A stretch of DNA of 64,000 nt from Brettanomyces bruxellensis. Lineage: Eukaryota > Ascomycota > Pichiomycetes > Pichiales > Pichiaceae. A program made the translations under genes and the position numbers. The stretch covers positions 1,178,001-1,242,000 of the forward strand of contig NC_054689.1 of the NCBI RefSeq assembly GCF_011074885.1. Reading direction: 5' to 3'. Numbering within the stretch: position 1 is the first letter of the stretch; each line of letters begins with the position of its first letter. Shown piece after piece: positions 8,151 through 18,696 of this stretch. The notes beneath the pieces are model-generated. The model was not told the origin of the DNA and made no database searches. It worked only from the letters and a program-made list of their open reading frames with translations.

Positions 8151-10877
8151 CTATTCGTGAATTTGATTTTCGGTCAAAACATCATCCTTAATAGCCAACT
8201 TTTTACTCAAATGCCCACTCTTTACATCACTATTCGACTGATCGATTTCCTGTAATGCCCGCTTTGTTCTTTTTGGAATCTCAGAAAAAATTGCAGCAAT
8301 CTTGGTAGACATATCACTTTTCTTTTTCAAAATTTCAGCATACTTCCCCTCAAACATGTTTGAGTACTCAGTGCTTAACGATTTCATCGCATCGTGACAT
8401 TCTGATATATAATCTATAGTACTCAAGCCATTGTTATACAACTTCACATGACCATTTTTTAATTCTTTTGTGCACTCTGAAAGATCCAGAACCCCATCAG
8501 AAACTTTCTTCAAAACACTGGGTTCAGTAAGTATACGATCATCATTCACGGAGGATTCAAACGATTGAATACAATCTGTTTTTTCTTGATCTAGTGCCTT
8601 AGTAGTTTTGAACAATTCACCAGCAGTCGATCCCATGGCATCATGATAGTTGGTACTCCTCTTCATCCACTTATCTAAAGTTCTGTTGGTACGCATTTGA
8701 AAAATGTTGGTCATATTCAATGCATTCAAAGATGTTAAATCCTTAAACATCTCTGCAATCCTCTGATTAACCTCCTTTTGATATTCTTTCATTTTACTTG
8801 CGTTAAAAATCATTAATTCGCGAACCAACATCTCTTTGTTGGAATAAGATAGATTCATCTGTTGATAGAGCTCATCATTGAGCAGCTTTGATTCCTCAAT
8901 CAAAGATTTATTTCTGCCGTAACTCTCTTCTGCTTGCTTATAAATATTATCACAGTGAAGCTTTGTCTTTTGAAGTTCTATCAACCTTTCTTTGGTCCGA
9001 TGTCCTATATCTTTTTGAAGTTCAAAGTAATGTAACAAAGAGGCATTTATGGTATTTTTTATTTCATCGATCATTTTTACAGTATGATCTAATTCTTGTC
9101 TGACACTGGAATTTATGTTCACAATACTACCCTTAACATTTTTATCAATGACACATTGCATTCGTTGAGTAAGTGGCTTAAAGGTATCACTCAAATACCC
9201 TTTTAAAAATGACCACATTTTATCCTGCTCTTTATCCAACACACCGATGTTATTGTTGACAGCGAAAACCAAAGAATCAGCAAGTGAAATCAAATTCATA
9301 TAAGATTTCTGCTGTACAGAAAGCTTGTTTTCGAAATCCACCAATTTTGTTTCGGAGCTATTCAAACTTAATTCATAGCATTTTTTTAAATGCGTTTCTT
9401 GTTCTAATTGTTTGCTTAAATGCTCAATCTTATTTTCATACATCAGATTTGCGGATTTTAATTCTGAAATCTCATTTTTTAAAGTATCCAAACTTCGAAT
9501 AATCTGCTTGTAATGCTCTTGATCCATATATACCCCATTCTTGCGCCTCGTGGCACGCAAGTCCAACTTGAGTTTATAATTTTCTTCAACGAGCTGACGA
9601 ACTAAATTTTCATTGGATATTAGAGGCCCAATCTGAACTGAATTTCTGATATTCTTTGCTTTTGAGGCATATTCCATGGTAGATATTGTAGATTGTAAAT
9701 CTTGTATCACCGGAGAAATGTTAGCAACTAGAATTGTCTTCGTCTGACCGCCTAAAGAATCCTGCAATAAACGCGTTAGCTTTGACTCTCTGTAAGGAAT
9801 ATATCTATTTCCATCAGACAAAGCTGTGATTACACGACCTAAAGTCAATAAACTTTGGTTGATTGAACCTGCCTCCTTTGCTCGAGCATGCTTTGATCCA
9901 GATCTAGATATGTTTTCAGAACCCGCTAAATCGACAAGGTTTAACTTACTGACCCTATAGCGGGCTTCTGATTCAAGACCAGAACTTTTTGTCACAAGTG
10001 CTAACGTAAAAAGAGCATGCGATCTACTAGATCTCTTATTCATCTCCGTTGACGCCGTCGATCTCTTTTGAATTCCTTGCTTCAACAGACTAATACCCTC
10101 ATTAACAGTTCGTATTTGGAAAGCTTCAAGTCCATCAACAGCAATTTCTTTACTTTTACCGTTACGGCTTTCATCTGTAGTTTCTTTTTCATAAATTCGT
10201 ATTCGGCTTCGTGAACTTTTAGTGCTCGACAGAAGATCTCGAAGTTGCTCGTTGTATATCTCGACAAATGAACATTTCAAAACAGCCTGGCCTGCAAGAT
10301 GCGGATCATCCTCAAATGAAGAAAATATTTGGGAGATAAAACGTGGAATCAATCCGGATCTTTCTGGCAGACCTTTATTCTTCCCAGAAACACCATCCAT
10401 AGTTCCTGTCATAGTATATGTCTTTCCAGCTCCTGTCTGCCCATAGGCAAAGACAGTGCAATTATATCCTTTGATGAAATCTTCACATAATGGTTTTCCA
10501 ATCTCGTCAAAAATTTCCTCCTGTGTTAGCTCCGGACCAAACACACGATCAACAGTGTAAGTACGTGCCGATGAAAGTTGGGTGGAAACTGATGGATCCA
10601 AGGAAGTCCGAACTGTGACGTGATTACCATGCTGATTTTCATCTGGAAGTTGAATGATCACGGGACTTTCTAAAGTTTTCTCCTTAATCGTCCTGTTTCT
10701 GCATCGCACAACAACATGAACGTTCTCTGAAGCCTCTGTATTAATAGTTTTTGTCGATGACTTGCCTGAATTCACGCTCTCACAATTCGAAGAGCATACA
10801 GAACCATTTGATCTTAAAGGCTTCAAATCACTGCGATTAGAATCACTATGATGACTATATGAACCACCGGGTCTCAT
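8151..10877 (-). CDS. CIN8: kinesin-5 (BimC) mitotic motor, CIN8-like
   Basis: The 908-residue protein has an N-terminal motor domain (residues about 52-420). The P-loop GQTGAGKT lies at 146-153, switch I is NKRSSRSHALFTL, and switch II is LNLVDLAGSE. The neck is followed by coiled coil (about 430-560) and a long helical stalk and tail. Kinesin-5 motors are plus-end homotetramers that crosslink and slide spindle microtubules. S. cerevisiae has CIN8 and KIP1. I favour CIN8 because the next gene is NPR2, and CIN8 and NPR2 are also neighbours in S. cerevisiae (YEL061C/YEL062W). The Cin8-type large insert in loop 8 is not obvious, and the protein is shorter than Cin8 or Kip1, so the symbol rests on synteny. 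An MluI box lies 77 bp upstream of the ATG. Confidence 0.92.
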   Translation of the reverse strand: MRPGGSYSHHSDSNRSDLKPLRSNGSVCSSNCESVNSGKSSTKTINTEASENVHVVVRCRNRTIKEKTLESPVIIQLPDENQHGNHVTVRTSLDPSVSTQLSSARTYTVDRVFGPELTQEEIFDEIGKPLCEDFIKGYNCTVFAYGQTGAGKTYTMTGTMDGVSGKNKGLPERSGLIPRFISQIFSSFEDDPHLAGQAVLKCSFVEIYNEQLRDLLSSTKSSRSRIRIYEKETTDESRNGKSKEIAVDGLEAFQIRTVNEGISLLKQGIQKRSTASTEMNKRSSRSHALFTLALVTKSSGLESEARYRVSKLNLVDLAGSENISRSGSKHARAKEAGSINQSLLTLGRVITALSDGNRYIPYRESKLTRLLQDSLGGQTKTILVANISPVIQDLQSTISTMEYASKAKNIRNSVQIGPLISNENLVRQLVEENYKLKLDLRATRRKNGVYMDQEHYKQIIRSLDTLKNEISELKSANLMYENKIEHLSKQLEQETHLKKCYELSLNSSETKLVDFENKLSVQQKSYMNLISLADSLVFAVNNNIGVLDKEQDKMWSFLKGYLSDTFKPLTQRMQCVIDKNVKGSIVNINSSVRQELDHTVKMIDEIKNTINASLLHYFELQKDIGHRTKERLIELQKTKLHCDNIYKQAEESYGRNKSLIEESKLLNDELYQQMNLSYSNKEMLVRELMIFNASKMKEYQKEVNQRIAEMFKDLTSLNALNMTNIFQMRTNRTLDKWMKRSTNYHDAMGSTAGELFKTTKALDQEKTDCIQSFESSVNDDRILTEPSVLKKVSDGVLDLSECTKELKNGHVKLYNNGLSTIDYISECHDAMKSLSTEYSNMFEGKYAEILKKKSDMSTKIAAIFSEIPKRTKRALQEIDQSNSDVKSGHLSKKLAIKDDVLTENQIHE

Positions 10878-10953
10878 TTTTGTTCTGCCGACTTACTGCT
10901 CAGCTTCAGAATAATATCCAGGGTTAAATCACAGATGTGGAATAAGATAAAAT

Positions 10954-10959
10954 ACGCGT
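10954..10959. promoter_or_regulatory. MCB (ACGCGT) in kinesin-5 promoter
   Basis: ACGCGT about 77 bp upstream of the kinesin-5 start is the palindromic MluI cell-cycle box bound by MBF in G1/S. One six-base match could be chance, but position and gene function agree. The surrounding 303 bp gap (10878-11180) holds no gene. Confidence 0.5.
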
Positions 10960-11180
10960 CGTCGGTATATTTTTATTTCATCTGTAAACAAACGAACAAA
11001 AAAGATAATCAGAGTGGTTCGCGCGGCCAGGACTCACATTAAATCTGAAACATAGAACAGACGTTTATTTTCTACATACTAAGTACTTTTACTATTTTGT
11101 TTCTGGGAGTCGTCACGTATTCCAAAAATTGCTTATTATGTAGGAAAGGGATATAAAATGTAATATTATGTATAATTAAT

Positions 11181-13367
11181 TTATGCATTAATGATACGCC
11201 AGGCATCCATCATGTCTAAGAGTTCATAAATTTCCTTCTTGGATCTTTTCATAGTGGTGCAGATCATGTCAAAATCCTTCGTTTGCTCAAGGAGATGAGT
11301 AAGCTTAACTTTGTCTCGTGGTTCCAACCTTTTTCTTGAGCTTTTACTGAACGTAGAATTCATATCGGAAGATCTCACCTCCAAATTTGGTAAATCAGCA
11401 GCTTGTTCCCTCTGGCCCAAACTTGCCGAAATAATAGCTTCAGGTTCCTTCATATTTTCTTCCTTTATTGCTTTTACCTGTTTGGGGTTTCTAATAGAAA
11501 TACCCATATTACCGCCATTTGTAGTTACTTCAGATGTGCTGATATCATCTTCATCATAATTATCGGGATTATTGTCACTCTCCTTGCTTTCATCAAAATC
11601 TTCAGAGACTGAGTGCGAAATTTTAAGATTCAAGCTTTTCCCTTTGGTGGAAGATCCTCTTCTACCATTTGCTTTTAATGTTCGAACCAAGGGGAGTGCA
11701 CCAAGATTATAATTCTTTGTTCTTTCTGACACATTATTATTGGACTCATGAATAATCTTCAGTTTTCCCAAATCTGAAATACCAAATTCAATGGTATTCG
11801 CCAGCTTCGAGATGACAGGGTACGAGCGAACCCTATATATAAGTCCACGCAAAACTCCAAAAGTAATAAATTTTCTGACATCAATATGCTCTAGGGCCTC
11901 CGAATGTTCAATATACCACTGCCTTACAGTGATATTTTGATTAAGCGATCTATATAAACTGAACAACGTTGACTTAGAAGGTAATGTGTAGATTACACGC
12001 TTGGAAAGAGTATTCGCCGAATTTATATGTGAATTCATTGGAGGCCTTCGTTTGGTTTCGGAATTACTTCGACGACCTGAAGAGGTCCCAAAACGAGCTG
12101 CAATATCTGCAGACTCAGAAATAATTGAATGTGAAAATGGTAAAGGTGAGGTTCCTGGACCAGTGTGACTGTCACCTTTATATGAAGCTGAACCACGGTG
12201 TGTTCCAGCGATTTGAATTGAGGAAGAATGATAACTGGCGTTAGACGAGTTCACAGAATTCCGAGAGGATTGCAGAGGTATACCATCAAAGGTACCACTT
12301 GCACTAATAACATAGATTTGGCACTCCTCTGCCATAGTAGAATCGGTTAGAAAGTCACCTATCTGTGCCGTTGCGGCGTAGGAATTATCAAATTGAAAAA
12401 TATCCATTATTGCCACGGACTTATAATGAATGAGATGCTGAATACAAAGTCTGGCTAGTTCAAAATCTGTTCCCGAAAGCTCACTTATTTGTTGTATTGA
12501 GTTGATACCGTTCACGAAAGGAACAATTTTCAGCATAGTGGGATCCCAAAGAGAATCTATCATAGAGTCAAGTTTCACCGTCGCAATCGGTACATCAAAA
12601 GCGTTGACTTCTGGTGGAGGAGGGAATATTGGAAATAGTTTGATATCCACGGAATTTGCCGCATCAATCGGTATCATGCACTCCGAATAGTTGTTCAAAT
12701 CTTGAAAAATCTGCTGAATTAGACTTTTGAGAGACGAGAATTTTGGTTTCGAACCTGTACTTCTACCGGGCGCATCCAGGTTTGTAACAACCATTTGATT
12801 CCCTCCTTCATCCCAATCTTCTACTATCTTTAAATATTTCTGATTCTCTGAGATATGTTTGCTAATACCCAAAGTGCTTTTCAATTTCTTTGCCAATTTT
12901 GTTGTATCATCGTCGGCCGAATTCTTAAAGAAGACCTCATAGCCTTTTTCCGATTTGGATAATATCTGGGATTGCTCCTCCAACGCCCTGAACATCTTCC
13001 CTATACGCTTAATATTTCCTTCGTAAGGTGTTGTATCACTTTCGTATGGAAAGACAAAACAAAAATTGAAAGTAAAACTGTTCCTCGCATAATGCGGCGA
13101 GTAAATATTTGCGGGAAAGCCAATTACACGATAAGTTCCAATCTTAAACGTCAAAAGCTTATTGCATAGCGCTGGCTTGGGTATCACATAATTTTTTATG
13201 GCATCAAAATCAAAAAGCGGCTCAGTTTGTGTTGGTGAATTCTTCGAGTTTATAGTTGGGACTATCGCTCCTCTAGGCACTTGGTGAACCACCTTTGTTC
13301 CTTCTGTTGGGTGAAAGAGAGCGAAGAACATCGCAATTATAGGCACAAAGCCATCACTAGTATTCAT
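11181..13367 (-). CDS. NPR2: Npr2, SEACIT/GATOR1 subunit
   Basis: The 728-residue protein matches nitrogen permease regulator 2, part of the Npr2-Npr3-Iml1 complex that restrains TORC1 at the vacuole when amino acids are short. Conserved blocks include GFVPIIAMFFALFHPTEGTK at the N-terminus, IPKPALCNKLLTFK, IGKMFRALEEQSQILSKSE, QIFQDLNNYSECMIPID, WDPTMLKIVPFVNGINSIQQ and IQHLIHYKSVAIMDIFQF. A long Ser-rich linker (about 355-455) separates the N-terminal longin-like part from a C-terminal winged-helix region. It is somewhat longer than S. cerevisiae Npr2 (about 615 residues) because of linker and acidic inserts. It lies in tandem upstream of the kinesin gene and begins at the first ATG. Confidence 0.95.
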   Translation of the reverse strand: MNTSDGFVPIIAMFFALFHPTEGTKVVHQVPRGAIVPTINSKNSPTQTEPLFDFDAIKNYVIPKPALCNKLLTFKIGTYRVIGFPANIYSPHYARNSFTFNFCFVFPYESDTTPYEGNIKRIGKMFRALEEQSQILSKSEKGYEVFFKNSADDDTTKLAKKLKSTLGISKHISENQKYLKIVEDWDEGGNQMVVTNLDAPGRSTGSKPKFSSLKSLIQQIFQDLNNYSECMIPIDAANSVDIKLFPIFPPPPEVNAFDVPIATVKLDSMIDSLWDPTMLKIVPFVNGINSIQQISELSGTDFELARLCIQHLIHYKSVAIMDIFQFDNSYAATAQIGDFLTDSTMAEECQIYVISASGTFDGIPLQSSRNSVNSSNASYHSSSIQIAGTHRGSASYKGDSHTGPGTSPLPFSHSIISESADIAARFGTSSGRRSNSETKRRPPMNSHINSANTLSKRVIYTLPSKSTLFSLYRSLNQNITVRQWYIEHSEALEHIDVRKFITFGVLRGLIYRVRSYPVISKLANTIEFGISDLGKLKIIHESNNNVSERTKNYNLGALPLVRTLKANGRRGSSTKGKSLNLKISHSVSEDFDESKESDNNPDNYDEDDISTSEVTTNGGNMGISIRNPKQVKAIKEENMKEPEAIISASLGQREQAADLPNLEVRSSDMNSTFSKSSRKRLEPRDKVKLTHLLEQTKDFDMICTTMKRSKKEIYELLDMMDAWRIINA

Positions 13368-14333
13368 ATTGATAATCTAAGTGTTTTTAACAAATATGAA
13401 GAACATCAAGAATAAAATACTCACCTTACAAGCTTAGATATTTTCAATAGTGATATGCATGTCAATCATTTTGCGCTAAAAAGTAAACTCTCCGAAAAAC
13501 GTTGTCAGTATACAGTCCACCTGGTGTTTTTTACGTAATCTGAAAAAAGTTTGGCGGGTGGAAATCAGAACTGAAATCTACTAAAGATGAAGAAGGAAAT
13601 AGGACTGTACGATAGTCGAAATATAGAACAGTTCAAGACCAATATTCTTACTGACTTTGCAACATATTTAATAACGAATACTTTTGAATAAATAAATAAG
13701 TACTGAACGAATAAATTCTCAAAAGTCTCGTTTGTTGGAGATTTCCTGTATTGAATTGATTTTGACCATTACAACCATGTAAGTTCGTTCATAAGTACTA
13801 ATTAGATTTCTAATATTATCATCATCAGATAATTGAGTGTTTCTATTAAAAAGAAAAACATAGAATAGCGAACATAAATAAAAACATTAAAAGGAACAGA
13901 AGGAAAACAGGGAAGGGTAAAATGTGCATGTGACTTTCAGAAGGAAAAAATTAAAACTCCAACGAAAACAAATAAAAAAATGAAAATAGAGAATTATGAA
14001 CTAATGGTCAAACGGGGAATGGTTGCTGAGTGCATGTTGACGTAAATCCAAATTCGTAGTGAATTCAAGTAGGGATTGTCTATTAGAAGGTCATTTCTTC
14101 TGCAAAGGTTGAAATCCACATTTAATTACGTAATCGCAGAAATTTCTTAGCAAGGGAAATTTCTCAGACAGCCAGAAAGATCCATGTAAATATTAATAGG
14201 ATACTAGAAGGGAGGGGACTTCTATTGATGAACTATTTCTAGAAGTATTGTGTGCTAATTGTTTTATCATACTCAACAAGTATTCTAGTATTAGACACGC
14301 AAATTTTGTGTAATTATTATGTTATAATAAAAA
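13368..14333. other. divergent intergenic region
   Basis: This is the upstream region of NPR2 (minus strand) and of the intron-containing gene starting at 14334. A 34-codon open frame at 13587 and a lone GTAAGT at 13779 are present, but I could not connect either to a gene. Confidence 0.5.
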
Positions 14334-15110
14334 ATGGCACCGATGTATGTCCGATTACCTGAACCCTTTTTTATCGCATGAATTACTAACGAAATTCATT
14401 TGAATTGCAGAACTTCCTTTTTACAGATATCACGAGAAATGGTGATATTAACCAGGACATTTATCAATCGTCAAGAAGTGGAAAAGAACTTTTTAGATAC
14501 GTCAATATATTCCGCTGACAAGAAAAAGAGTATTCAGTTAAAGCTATCCAGGGTTCGTGTTATCACTCTTTCTAACAATGACTTGAAGACGATGTACAAA
14601 GAAATTCACCAAAAGATAGTAGCATATTTATTTGAAATGAACGAAGACGAATTACGCAGTTTAAACAAATTTACGAACGGTAAATATGGGGTTGACTATA
14701 AAAACGAAGTGAATGCAGTTTATAGAGAGAAGGAGATGCTAAAACTACCGCTAATAACAGACCACTGGAAGTGTTACTTAGTCATAGATATTGACGATAT
14801 TACAAGAATAAGGGCAATAATGAATGGCTCGGCGTTATTTGACACAGATTTTATGAGTGGGCACAATCAAATATACAGAAATTTGCTGGTGAGAAGACTT
14901 ATTTCGGACAAAAGTTCTGTGATAAGTATAGATGAGTCCGAAAGTGATACGGAAGATAATGGAGAAGAAATCGATAATGAAAATCTATTTGATGAAGATG
15001 AACTACAGACTAAGCAATTAGAGGACACAAAAAAGAAATTCAAAGCTAGGTATCAGGGACGGTACATTATTCCGATTCCCTTGAACATATATGTTTACGC
15101 TCGAAACTAG
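14334..15110 (+). CDS. unrecognised protein, two exons
   Basis: Exon 1 is 14334-14344 (ATG GCA CCG AT) and exon 2 is 14411-15110. The intron (14345-14410, 66 nt) has a perfect GTATGT donor, TACTAAC branch point at 14384-14390 and TTGCAG acceptor, and the phase is right: AT joins A to give Ile. The product is 236 residues, starting MAPITSFLQISREM. I do not recognise the family. The first 160 residues look like a folded alpha/beta domain (IQLKLSRVRVITLS; WKCYLVIDIDDITRIRAIM). A strongly acidic stretch (about 175-200, ESESDTEDNGEE) follows, and the protein ends in a hydrophobic RYIIPIPLNIYVYARN tail. Without the intron, translation would have to start at 14439 and lose 13 residues. The gene converges on the PIL1-type gene. 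Confidence 0.75.
14345..14410 (+). other. spliceosomal intron
   Basis: GTATGT donor, TACTAAC branch box ending 20 nt before the TTGCAG acceptor, 66 nt in all. Exon phases agree on both sides. Confidence 0.85.
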
Positions 15111-15510
15111 GAATTCTGACACATATATTGATATACATCATTCCCGGAAGCAATATATTATCGTAAATATAGAAGAATTGTTTGGCCTACGAAAACAAGG
15201 ATGGTAACATCTTTAAGAGATCAATAGTAGTAGCAGGACTCGAATAAAATGTAAAACGAAATCAACAATAATAACAAAAAGCAAAACAGGGACAGAAAAA
15301 AAGAAAATACACGGTAGAGATGAATGATAAAAAAAAAGTAAATGTGATGACAGACACTTGATCATAAGGTTTGGAAGCTAGACAAATGACCTACTCCAAT
15401 ACCAACAGAAGACCCTGCAGTGGCATATAAATAGAACCTGCTTGCAAGTAGGAAATATACCAATAAAATACAACCTACCCTAAATGCTCTTGATCAAAAC
15501 ACACAATTAT
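15111..15510. other. convergent intergenic region
   Basis: This holds the 3' flanks of two facing genes. It contains A-rich runs and no visible gene. Confidence 0.6.
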
Positions 15511-16476
15511 TTAGGCAGCCTCTTTTGCAGGCTCCTCAAGTTTATCATCCTTTTGACCCTCCTCCCAGTGATCACTAGAGACATGCAGATTATCAACATC
15601 CTCAGCTAGCTCATCTTCATCATACGCTTGACCATCAGCAGCCTTAAAGCTCAAAGTTGGCTTAACCTGAGCAGACTGCAGAGTCCACGATGCAAGAGAG
15701 TTCTCACAATCCATGATAATCTGCTTTGATGCCTCATAACCATCATATGCAGGTCTAGTTTCACCAGGTGTAACAGGAGAGTCATCCAACAATTCAAGAA
15801 GTGCTTTACCGTATCCAGCAATAAGTGCAACCTTCTCGGAATGCTCTCTTATAGAATCAAATTGATAAGAAAATGCAGCCTTAAGCTTTTCTCTGGTGAT
15901 GTTCGACAACTGTGCCTCGGCAACCAAAGATTCAGCCTCTGCTCTCACCAATTCCTGTTCGAGGATAGTAATCTTAGAAGACTGTGGATCCTTGTATTTA
16001 AGGTAGGCAATCTGATCGGTAATCTTTGCCTTCCGGTCACGTGATGGTTGGACAGATGCCTCAATGTCTCTGATACTCTTTAAAGTGATTCTGTGCTGAT
16101 CGTACCTGTCAACAAATTGGTCCTCCAATTCACCAATCTCGTATAAGAGGACACCTAGTTTATCTGTGATATCTGACACGTCATCCTCATTCTCAGCTCC
16201 CCAAAGCGACAATTGCTTAGCGGCAGCCTTTCTCTCGTGAGAGGAAACCTCCATTGCCCTCATCACGTTTTTCTCCATTTTAACAAGCTGGGCCAACTTC
16301 CTAGCCAGAGCAGGACCAAATGAACCAGCAGCGTTTCTTCTGATAGAATTTGCAATAGAGCCGGCACCAAAGAATCTATTCTTCTTGGTGGATGATGGGG
16401 GAACAACAATCGGACTCTGGAGATCAGAAGCGGTTGGAGCTCTTGCGGATCTTAGAGAATATGTTCTTTGCATCAT
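15511..16476 (-). CDS. PIL1: eisosome core BAR protein, Pil1/Lsp1
   Basis: The 321-residue product is a Pil1/Lsp1 protein, which forms the half-tube scaffold under plasma-membrane eisosomes (MCC furrows) and binds PI(4,5)P2. The start is set at 16476 (MMQRTYSLRSARAPTAS); the frame extends upstream only to a TTG. Near-identical family blocks include AAGSFGPALARKLAQLVKME, DVSDITDKLGVLLYEIGELE, SVQPSRDRKAKITD, LEQELVRAEAESLVAEAQLS and DDSPVTPGETRPAYDGYEAS. The helical BAR core covers about 35-270, and the acidic C-terminal tail is shorter than in S. cerevisiae Pil1. The conserved N-terminal and linker Ser/Thr residues are those targeted by Pkh kinases in the family. Sequence alone does not separate Pil1 from Lsp1; the symbol is for the family. 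Confidence 0.95.
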   Translation of the reverse strand: MMQRTYSLRSARAPTASDLQSPIVVPPSSTKKNRFFGAGSIANSIRRNAAGSFGPALARKLAQLVKMEKNVMRAMEVSSHERKAAAKQLSLWGAENEDDVSDITDKLGVLLYEIGELEDQFVDRYDQHRITLKSIRDIEASVQPSRDRKAKITDQIAYLKYKDPQSSKITILEQELVRAEAESLVAEAQLSNITREKLKAAFSYQFDSIREHSEKVALIAGYGKALLELLDDSPVTPGETRPAYDGYEASKQIIMDCENSLASWTLQSAQVKPTLSFKAADGQAYDEDELAEDVDNLHVSSDHWEEGQKDDKLEEPAKEAA

Positions 16477-18020
16477 CTTGAAAGTGGATGGCAATCAATA
16501 ATAACGTTGAAATGTGAACGAAAGCGGCAAGTTCAAACTAAAGGGATTAAAAGATCGATCGCTTTTGTACCAAGGGAATGAAATTCGTGCCTACCGTGCG
16601 AAGGCTTCGTAATTAATATGTGTGTGAGGATAAAAGAAGTAGTGAAGGGTTGATAAAAATTATGAAAATTGGGGCAGAATAAGAAAGCTGCATTCACGTA
16701 ATCGCACAACGATCACCGACCGCAAGAAATACTATTTTATTTTGCTGGTGCGGTTAGGAAAAAGAATACAAAAATCTATGTTTTTCCATTATTAGGGAGA
16801 AAGGGGGCAGGAGGGGGGAAAAATTGTAAGGAAAAACAATTGACAAAAGACTGTCCAGCAAACAAAGCGGCTGAGCAATTCGCCTGCTTAAGAAGTAATG
16901 AATTTCCTATTTTAAATTATGAGCAAGCACTTTTACCCTAGAAACACTTTTTCAAAGATACCTCCAATCTATTTTACGTAATTCAATTATCCAGATATGG
17001 GACAATTATATTGTTTTCACAATGTATGGAAAACTTTGTGAACACTGTGCATCCTCTTTTTATTGAGCCAAGGGTCCAACACTTCTCACGGTAACCAAAT
17101 TAGGCTTGGCGTCTCTAAGCATGGATATGGTTTCATCAACTTAGAACATTTATTCCGAAGATGTTTAATTGACTTCAGAGATATGCTAATTACTACGATG
17201 ATAAGAACTATTTTATGGCTTCTATATCTGTTCGCACTGATTATTTAAACTTATGCTGGGTGGAATTCAATTTAACCAATTGATAGCTGGATGAAACATT
17301 CGACTCCAGGTACAAGAACACTAACCAAAATCAACAAAAATAATAATATAATCGAATCGTGCATTTACATGAGATTCAGCAAATTATCTTTGCATTACAC
17401 CCATCATACAGCCCAGAAACAATATCCATATTTTAGGATTTAAAGTCAAACAACCCTAATCAGGATTTATCATATTTATTAGCAACTATTAATTAGTTCC
17501 ATCCGAATTGCTTTTGTGTAACTAGTGAATGTACAGACCTACCTACATGGACATGCATAATTTTTTGAAGCATCCTTGATTTCTCGATAAAGTTAATTTT
17601 TTTTTTTATTTCTGGTTGGCATTTTTTACTATTCTTATTTTATTGTTGACTCGAAGTCTTATCTGTGCGCATTATTGGGCAAGAACGAACCAGGGAAGAT
17701 TTTTCAATGATTTCAGTTGCACTGTAAATTTCATACCCTGAGCATGTAAAGTAACACTAACTATCATAATTCTTTCCTTTTTTGATATAAAGAATTGATG
17801 ATTACCGCCTTCGTCTATCCATCTATTTTGCTAATTTTTTTGGATATACGATTGTAGAATTGTAAATGAGAGAAAATCAATTACTTGGTAGACAGATTTT
17901 GAACAATTTTTTTCTTTTCTCGCTTCACATACGAAAGTGCATTCTTCTTGCACTACAGCATATCAGATGTAGCGTTTTATGAATGGATTTGAATTTAGAC
18001 TCTGAAAGAGAACCATACGA
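16477..18020. other. divergent intergenic region, 1.5 kb
   Basis: This is the upstream region of the PIL1-type gene and SYM1. G-rich AGGGG-type motifs at about 16802 and 16812 lie 330 bp upstream of PIL1 and could be stress elements. The open frame at 17063-17248 starts with TTG and looks like chance. I see nothing else. Confidence 0.5.
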
Positions 18021-18696
18021 ATGTCAAGGTTGCTTTCAAGATATTCTAATTTTCTTAGGGAAAAGCCACTCATTGCAAATAGTGTGAGTTCCATTGTAAG
18101 TAATGGCTAATAAATTCAGATTAACAAAATTTCAACGTACTAACAAAATCTCAATTGCAATAAAGATACTTTTTGGAACAGGTGATGCTTTGGCACAACT
18201 ACTATTTCCTAAACCGGGGACCAGCTATGACTTTGAGCGTACAATGAGAAATGCCATATATGGCGGTCTTATATTTGCCCCTATAGTAACCCCATGGTAT
18301 GCCTTTTTAGGTAAAAAAGTCAGGTACCCCTTTAAAACCTTCTTTGGACATAAGTTTTCAACATCTCAAGGAAATCTGCTCAATGCGGCTACTAGAATGT
18401 CGGCTGACCAGTTGATCTGGGCACCATTTGGTGTACCGCTATATTTTGCAAGCATGTCTTTAATGCAAACCAAGAGTTTGGAAGAAGCCAAGAAAAATAT
18501 TCGAGAAAAGGCATGGACCACACTTATAAACAGTTATCGAGTGTGGCCTCTATTTCAGATGGCGAACTTTTATTTTGTGAAGCCAGACTTTAGGTTGTTC
18601 ACGGTTAATATAGTTAGCATTTTCTGGAACTGCTATATGAGCTTTGTGAATTACAGAAGTGCTGATAAGACATTAAATTCCGACAAAGCTGCCTAG
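18021..18696 (+). CDS. SYM1: Sym1, Mpv17/PMP22-family inner-membrane protein
   Basis: Exon 1 is 18021-18095 (25 codons) and exon 2 is 18166-18696; the product is 201 residues. Splicing joins an N-terminus ending KPLIANSVSSI to ILFGTGDALAQLLF, which restores the typical Mpv17 opening (Sym1 has ALFGIGDVSAQFLF at this point). The later ATG at 18103 would open an intronic frame and lose the first transmembrane helix. Family signatures in exon 2 are RNAIYGGLIFAPIVTPWYAF, MSADQLIWAPFGVPLYF, VWPLFQMANFYFV and the C-terminal WNCYMSF. Sym1 sits in the mitochondrial inner membrane and is needed for growth on ethanol under heat stress in S. cerevisiae. The length matches that protein (197 residues). Confidence 0.9.
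18096..18165 (+). other. spliceosomal intron in SYM1
   Basis: The 70 nt intron has a GTAAGT donor, a TACTAAC branch box at 18139-18145 and an AAAG acceptor 20 nt later. It sits between codons (phase 0). Removing it restores the Mpv17-family N-terminus. Confidence 0.9.

Noticed and set aside
13779..14410. A 632-nt 5' UTR intron using the GTAAGT at 13779
   Set aside because: The nearer GTATGT at 14345 gives a normal-sized intron, a start codon and correct phase, so the longer model is not needed.
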